Assembly: GCF_003997935.1 (NCBI RefSeq) | Contig: NZ_RZQL01000041.1 | Location: 1-34,199 of the forward strand | DNA length: 34,199 nucleotides | From: Mesorhizobium sp. M7A.F.Ca.US.006.01.1.1 | GTDB taxonomy: Bacteria > Pseudomonadota > Alphaproteobacteria > Rhizobiales > Rhizobiaceae | Reading direction: 5' to 3' | Shown here: positions 30,506 through 34,199 of the stretch, in pieces | Numbering within the stretch: the stretch's first letter is position 1 | Layout of the letters: every line of letters starts with the position of its first letter | Position numbers and translations under genes: made by a program | Notes under the pieces: generated by a model | Seen by the model: the letters and a program-made list of their open reading frames with translations, nothing else | Databases searched by the model: none | What the model was told of the DNA's origin: nothing

Positions 30506-32158
30506 TCAAGCCTGTTCGAGCCAGACCTTGCCGTAGTCGCGCTCGAAGGTCGGATGCATCTTGTAGTTCTGCACCGCCTTGACCGAGTGGCTATAGAGTT
30601 TGCGCCAGTACGGCTGAATCATGATGCCGGAATCCTGCAGTATCTGCTCGATGTCCTTCATCATGTCCTTGCGCTTGGCGGCGTCGGCAACGGCGAGCGC
30701 CGCATTGAGCTTGGCATCCCAGTCCGGATTCGACCAGCCGGCCTCGTTCCAGGCCTCGCCGGTGCGATAGGCGATGGCCAGAACCTGGACGCCGAGCGGG
30801 CGCATGTTCCAGTTGGTCATCGACAGCGGATACTTCGTCCAGTCGTTCCAGAACGTCGAACCCGGCAGGACGGTGCGCTTCACCTTGATGCCGGCGTCGC
30901 GCAGCTGGGCGGCGATCGCATCGCCGGTGTTCTTGTGCCAGTCTTCGTCGACCGTGATCAGCTCGTGTTCGAAGTCGGCCTGGCCGGCTTCCGCCATCAG
31001 CGCCTTCGCCTTGGCCGGATCACGGGCAACCTTGGGCAGCTCGTAATATTCCGGATGGATCGAGCAGACATGGTGGTTTTCGGCGACCGAGCCGGCGTTG
31101 CCGTAGCCGAGCTGCAAGACGACATTGTTGTCGACCGCAAGCTGCAGCGCGTTGCGCACCTTCTGGTCGCCATAGGGCTTGTTGTTGACGTTGGTGCGGC
31201 AGACGATGGTCGACGCGGTGACGATTTCCGACTTCGCCAGGTCCATGCCGTCGAGGATCGACACGTAGTCGGCCGAAGTCTCGAAATTGGTGTGCACTTC
31301 GCCGGCTTCGAAAGCGCTGACCATGGCTGCCGGATCGGTGCCGTAGTCGATGAATTCCAGGCCGTCGAGGAACACTTCGCCGTCCCACCACTTGTCGTCG
31401 GTGCGGCGCTTGTAGACCACCTTCTGACCGACATCGTAGGAGACGAGTTCGAACGGACCGGTGCCGATCGGGCAGGCCTTGAAGTCGCCGCCCTTCTCAT
31501 CGAAGGTCTTGTGGACGATCAGCCCGGGATAGTCGCACATGTTCGGAATCAGGGCGATGTCCGGCTTGCTGAGCTTAAGCACGACCGTGTGGTCGTCCGG
31601 CTTGGTCACGGCGCTTTCGTCGAGCTTGTCGTCCTTGACCAGCGAGCCGAGACGGCCGGGCATGGAGTTGCCTTCGGCTTTCTTGTCGGCCCAGCGCTTC
31701 AGGTTGAAGATAACGTCATCGGCGGTGAAGGCATCGCCATTCGACCAGGTGACACCCTTGCGCACATGCAGCGTGTACTGCGTGGCATCGTCGTTGACGT
31801 CCCAGCTTTCCAGCAGATAGGGGCGGAACGTGTATTCGGAGGTGTACTTGACCAGCGGCTCGAGCGCCTGGCGCTCGGCATTGGCGATTTCCGACCAGTC
31901 GGCCTTGCGCGGGTCCTTGGGATCCTTGATCCACTGGGCGATCTTCAGCGTGCCGCCCTTCTTGCCCTTTACCTCTTCGGCCTTCGCCGGCGTCGGATCG
32001 GCGAGGCCGAGCAAGCCGTAAGCCATTGCCGTCGATGCGCCGAAGACGCTGGCCATGGCCAGGAATTCGCGACGGTCCACCTTGCCTGCCTTGGCTTCTT
32101 CGGCCATGGCCAGGATGTGATCCGGAACGCGATCGCCATTACTCTTATAAATTGTCAT
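30506..32158 (-). CDS. ABC transporter substrate-binding protein, family 5, Tat-exported
   Basis: This 550-aa periplasmic binding protein belongs to the extracellular solute-binding family 5 (peptide/nickel/opine type). The N-terminus carries a twin-arginine signal ([10 protein letters not shown], Arg29-Arg30, then a hydrophobic stretch), unusual length before the RR pair. The mature part has [81 protein letters not shown]. Tat export suggests folding before secretion. It is first in the operon with two permeases and a double ATPase. ggggag-type ribosome site 8 bases before the ATG. Ligand unknown; nearby methylamine-type genes hint at a betaine or opine-like solute, which is only inference. 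Confidence 0.92.
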   Translation of the reverse strand: MTIYKSNGDRVPDHILAMAEEAKAGKVDRREFLAMASVFGASTAMAYGLLGLADPTPAKAEEVKGKKGGTLKIAQWIKDPKDPRKADWSEIANAERQALEPLVKYTSEYTFRPYLLESWDVNDDATQYTLHVRKGVTWSNGDAFTADDVIFNLKRWADKKAEGNSMPGRLGSLVKDDKLDESAVTKPDDHTVVLKLSKPDIALIPNMCDYPGLIVHKTFDEKGGDFKACPIGTGPFELVSYDVGQKVVYKRRTDDKWWDGEVFLDGLEFIDYGTDPAAMVSAFEAGEVHTNFETSADYVSILDGMDLAKSEIVTASTIVCRTNVNNKPYGDQKVRNALQLAVDNNVVLQLGYGNAGSVAENHHVCSIHPEYYELPKVARDPAKAKALMAEAGQADFEHELITVDEDWHKNTGDAIAAQLRDAGIKVKRTVLPGSTFWNDWTKYPLSMTNWNMRPLGVQVLAIAYRTGEAWNEAGWSNPDWDAKLNAALAVADAAKRKDMMKDIEQILQDSGIMIQPYWRKLYSHSVKAVQNYKMHPTFERDYGKVWLEQA

Positions 32159-32214
32159 GACTTAACTCCCATTGTTGGCTTTCCGCCTTTTAACATTCCG
32201 CATCCAGGCCATGA

Positions 32215-32220
32215 TGTCAA
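32215..32220 (-). promoter_or_regulatory. Possible -35 box of the ABC transporter operon
   Basis: On the minus strand TTGACA is followed 17 bases later by AATGTT, a weak -10. Transcription would begin about 25-30 bases upstream of the SBP start. The rest of the 32159-32424 gap shows no gene that I can support. Confidence 0.3.
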
Positions 32221-32424
32221 AGACGGCGTGGATTGAGAACATGTTAGGGAATGTGCAACTTTGAAAGGGGAGCGGTTCGCGTGATAACGACAGTCTTGGC
32301 GCAAATTTGCTACTGTCCGACGGATTCTTCTGGAATCTCGATAGTCGATTAAACTGAGACATTTACTCTGGCCCGGACAGCGCCAGAATCGATCCACCAT
32401 GAGGCCAAAAGTCCCACCGAACTA

Positions 32425-34199
32425 TCAGTATTCCTTCTCGTAGAAGATGCCGCCCTTGGCTTCGCCGGCATCGTTGGCCTCGCCACGCAGCTTGACGCCG
32501 CGCCCGACATTGAGGTCGATCGTCGCCTTGCCCGAGCCCGGCTTGTCACCCTTCTGAATCGTGACATAGGTGCGGTCGTTGAGGTATTTGCCGGCCGAAA
32601 CCGCCGTGCCGCCCTGGTCGTCGGTGGTGACGTCGAGATCGTCGACGCCAATGGCGCTGCGCAGGTTTTCCAGCAGCGACGTCGAGCCGCCGACGCCGGC
32701 CAGTTGCCCGGCCGCTTCGGCGAGCTGGGCGATCTGCAGCGGCGACAGGTTCGACATCGAGCGGCCGAAGATCAATTGCGCCAGCACCTCGTCCTCGGGC
32801 AGCGCCGGCACAGAGGAGAAGGTGAACTTCGGATTGGTCGCTTCGCCCGACACGACGATGGTGACGGTGGCGCCGGTCGTCGTCGTGGTCGCCGTCAAAT
32901 TGAGATATGGCACCAGCGAGCCGGAAAACCCGACCGTGCCTTCGGTGAAGGTCAGCCGCTTGCCGAGGATCGACAGCCGTCCGCGCTGCAAGGTGAAGGT
33001 GCCGACCGCTTGCGGCGACGAGGCCGGGCCGGTCAGCTTCAGCGAGCCGCCAAGTTCGGCATCGACGCCCCTGCCCTGGATGAAGATTTGGTTCGGCGCG
33101 TTGACCGTGACATCGAGCGCGAGGCCGCTACCGCTGCCTTTGCCGCTGGTCGTCGGCGGCCGCAGCGCCTTGTCCTGCGCCTTAACCGCACCCGGCGCGT
33201 TCTTGTGCTTGACGTCGAGCGCCGCCAGCGAGCCCGGCAATTTGTCCGGAACGGTGATCACCGTCTTGGCGAGATTGACGGTGCCGGCGATGACCGGAGC
33301 GGAGGTCAGCGGTCCCTTGATCGTCAGGTCGCCGCCGAGATTGGCGGTCACCACTCTTCCGTCCGTATAGCGGCCGTCGACCAGCTTGATCGACAAATCG
33401 GCCGGGAAACCCTGCGCCGGGTTGATGCCGACCGTGCCGCTGGCCGACAGGCTGCCGCGCGTCGACAGCGTTCCGGTCAGCCGGTTGATCCTGGCGACGC
33501 CGCCGGCAATCGAGACATCGGCGGCGAGATCGTTGACGGCGAGGCCGGAGCGCGCATCGACCAGGCGCGCACCGGAGGTGCTGACGCTGCCACCGATGAC
33601 GGGCGATGTCGCGGGACCGCGCACCTGCACGTTGACATTGGCGGTTCCAGACAGCGACAGGCCCTGCGCGGCAAGCTTCTGGCTGAGCAGGCCGAACGGC
33701 ACGACGCCATTGAAGTCGAGCGCCAGTGCCGGCGTGCCGGCCGTCGTCACGGTGCCGCCGCCCTTGACGCCAAGGCCGGCTCCATCGCTGACATTGGCAT
33801 TGAAGGTCAGCTTGTTGGCGCCGAAGGTGCCCGACGAGGAAACACTCACCGCACCGACACCGGCACCGCGGGTCTGTGAGGTCTGCACGCCGGACGCATC
33901 GATGTTGAAGGCAATGGCGGGATTTGCCGGCGCGCCCGTCACCTTGGCCGTGCCTGAGATCGAACCGGCGGCGTCGAGCCCCGGCGAAAAACTGTTGGCG
34001 AGCGACATCGGCACCCGCGCCAACGTCGCATTGATGTCGAGCGCCGTGCCGACCTTGCCGGTCACCGTCGCCGTGCCGCCGCCCAGGTTGAGCACCAGCC
34101 GGTCCAGCGTCGTCGTGCCGTTGGCGATGCTGACGGTCGAGGCTTGGGCGATGGCCGCCTTGATGCCCTGGACAGTCGCCTGGCCCGACGCAAGCTCGC
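32425..34199 (-). CDS. tamB: Translocation/assembly module protein TamB, C-terminal part
   Basis: The frame is open from the window edge to a stop at 32425, giving about 591 C-terminal residues of a much larger protein. It shows the TamB/DUF490 C-terminal domain: VNAPNQIFIQGRGVDAELGGSLKLTGPASSPQAVGTFTLQRGRLSILGKRLTFTEGTVGFSG, then EDEVLAQLIFGRSMSNLSPLQIAQLAEAAGQLAG and the ending FYEKEY. The upstream part is made of repeated beta-strand units rich in Gly, Ser, Thr and Ala, which form the lipid-channelling beta-taco. TamB spans the periplasm from the inner membrane to TamA and moves phospholipid or helps outer-membrane protein assembly. The start and any tamA are outside the window. Confidence 0.93.
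   Translation of the reverse strand, partial: ELASGQATVQGIKAAIAQASTVSIANGTTTLDRLVLNLGGGTATVTGKVGTALDINATLARVPMSLANSFSPGLDAAGSISGTAKVTGAPANPAIAFNIDASGVQTSQTRGAGVGAVSVSSSGTFGANKLTFNANVSDGAGLGVKGGGTVTTAGTPALALDFNGVVPFGLLSQKLAAQGLSLSGTANVNVQVRGPATSPVIGGSVSTSGARLVDARSGLAVNDLAADVSIAGGVARINRLTGTLSTRGSLSASGTVGINPAQGFPADLSIKLVDGRYTDGRVVTANLGGDLTIKGPLTSAPVIAGTVNLAKTVITVPDKLPGSLAALDVKHKNAPGAVKAQDKALRPPTTSGKGSGSGLALDVTVNAPNQIFIQGRGVDAELGGSLKLTGPASSPQAVGTFTLQRGRLSILGKRLTFTEGTVGFSGSLVPYLNLTATTTTTGATVTIVVSGEATNPKFTFSSVPALPEDEVLAQLIFGRSMSNLSPLQIAQLAEAAGQLAGVGGSTSLLENLRSAIGVDDLDVTTDDQGGTAVSAGKYLNDRTYVTIQKGDKPGSGKATIDLNVGRGVKLRGEANDAGEAKGGIFYEKEY

Noticed and set aside
30299..32236. 645-aa plus-strand open frame opposite the binding-protein gene
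   Set aside because: Antisense shadow; the minus-strand Tat-exported binding protein is clearly the gene.
32162..32400. Short minus-strand frames (66 and 81 aa) between tamB and the binding-protein gene
   Set aside because: No ribosome site, no recognisable content, and they cover the promoter region of the ABC operon.
1..34199. CRISPR array, tRNA, rRNA, insertion sequence or prophage
   Set aside because: No regularly spaced repeats, tRNA-like cloverleaf, rRNA segment, transposase or phage protein was seen.

Overview
The window is a high-GC stretch of an alphaproteobacterial chromosome, most likely Mesorhizobium or a close relative in the Rhizobiales. The evidence is the family mix (PreT/PreA, OtsA/OtsB with a debranching enzyme, MttB-like methyltransferase with a GcvT-tailed FAD oxidase), rhizobial-type intergenic repeats, and two matches to the alphaproteobacterial general-stress (EcfG) promoter. 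There are no phage, transposase, CRISPR, rRNA or tRNA signals; this is mostly ordinary metabolic chromosome. This assignment is inference from protein and repeat style, not from a database search.

Layout. 1-500: a DUF559 endonuclease-like gene cut by the window edge, bracketed by a 33-bp inverted repeat. 510-2715: beta-alanine/omega-amino acid:pyruvate aminotransferase, divergent from a RutR-like TetR regulator. 2796-2965: a RIME-like palindromic repeat. 2989-5544: an MmyB-type regulator, divergent from a two-gene SDR operon. 5576-11861: small hypothetical gene, otsB, otsA, glycogen-debranching-type enzyme and GT4 glycosyltransferase, all on the minus strand. 11975-13430: Rrf2 regulator, carboxymuconolactone decarboxylase-like protein and DoxX (minus-strand operon). 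13531-13749: a second long inverted repeat. 13786-17315: preT, a SAM methyltransferase and preA (pyrimidine reduction operon). 17562-20854: small genes (hypothetical, frameshifted ChaC, VOC protein, secreted hypothetical, second DoxX). 20938-24969: GcvT-tailed FAD oxidoreductase and MttB-like methyltransferase. 25178-25768: transglycosylase-like lipoprotein. 25802-32158: complete Dpp/Opp-type ABC transporter. 32425-end: 3' part of tamB.

How the genes work together. The most coherent story joins the two ends of reductive pyrimidine catabolism. PreT/PreA catalyses the first step (uracil/thymine to dihydro forms), and the class III aminotransferase disposes of the end product beta-alanine. The regulator next to the aminotransferase resembles E. 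coli RutR, and a RutR-like operator (E. coli consensus TTGACCAnnTGGTCAA) is visible upstream of both the aminotransferase (1917-1932) and preT (17365-17380), 15 kb apart. A SAM methyltransferase of unknown substrate sits inside the preT-preA operon. The middle enzymes (dihydropyrimidinase, beta-ureidopropionase) are not in the window.

A second theme is stress physiology: GGAAC-N16/17-GTT promoters precede otsA and the second doxX gene, fitting trehalose synthesis under general-stress control. A third is use of N-methylated compounds: a Pyl-independent MttB homologue next to a dimethylglycine/sarcosine dehydrogenase-like flavoprotein, not far from a peptide/small-molecule ABC importer.
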